From: Gemmatimonadaceae bacterium
GTDB lineage: Bacteria; Gemmatimonadota; Gemmatimonadetes; Gemmatimonadales; Gemmatimonadaceae
Length of the DNA stretch: 37,918 nucleotides
Reading direction: 5' to 3'
NCBI GenBank assembly: GCA_017881585.1
Contig: JADGQS010000015.1
Coordinates: 1-37,918 of the forward strand
The notes under the pieces were generated by a model. That model ran no database searches. It had not been told where the DNA came from and saw only the letters and a list, made by a program, of their open reading frames with translations. The position numbers and the translations under genes were made by a program. The first letter of the stretch is position 1, and each line of letters opens with the position of its first letter. Of the stretch, positions 37,718-37,918 are shown one piece after another.

Positions 37718-37918
37718 ATGAGCAGCGAAACTCCAACATTCAAGAACTTCATCGCCGGCCAGTGGGTGGCGCCGGTTGAGGGCAAGCATTTCGAGAACGC
37801 GAATCCCGCCGACACGCGGGACGTGATCGGCCACTTTCCACTCTCGGGACAAGCCGACGTCGATGCCGCCGTGGCCTCGGCGATGCGCGGCTTCGAGATC
37901 TGGCGCCGCACTCCGGCG
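37718..37918 (+). CDS. Aldehyde dehydrogenase family, N-terminal part (runs off the right edge)
   Basis: ATG 37718: MSSETPTFKNFIAGQWVAPVEGKHFENANPADTRDVIGHFPLSGQADVDAAVASAMRGFEIWRRTP, the ALDH N-terminus. Confidence 0.9.
   Translation, partial: MSSETPTFKNFIAGQWVAPVEGKHFENANPADTRDVIGHFPLSGQADVDAAVASAMRGFEIWRRTPA

Overview
High-GC bacterial chromosomal segment, about 37.9 kb. Gene style (secreted proteins ending in ...AQ signal peptides, TonB receptors, MacB-like permease arrays) suggests Gemmatimonadota or a relative, but this is an inference and no marker gene was tested. The window is gene-dense, with 25 supported protein-coding genes (two cut by the window edges) plus one gene remnant. I found no rRNA, tRNA, CRISPR or transposase. 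Left part: MacA/MacB/TolC-type efflux operon (minus strand). Centre-left: a plus-strand cluster of a giant NtrY-like histidine kinase, a single 1308-aa ORF that joins a pseudokinase, an apparently intact Ser/Thr kinase, a signal-peptide-like segment and a full TonB-dependent receptor, and an overlapping SET-domain protein with a Lys/Ala-rich tail. I regard this cluster as the best candidate for an undescribed system. Further right: serine hydrolase, actP 3' remnant, cyclophilin, M28 peptidase, AI-2E transporter, glycerate dehydrogenase (apparent CTG start) plus glycerate kinase, an 8-CXXCH cytochrome/4Fe-4S/NrfD redox module, a ComM-type ATPase, aminotransferase, MFS efflux, amidohydrolase, LarE, an NtrC-family regulator and a truncated aldehyde dehydrogenase. 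Several intergenic spacers carry short tandem or inverted 'stutter' repeats of GTC/GAC-rich words that gene annotation does not explain.
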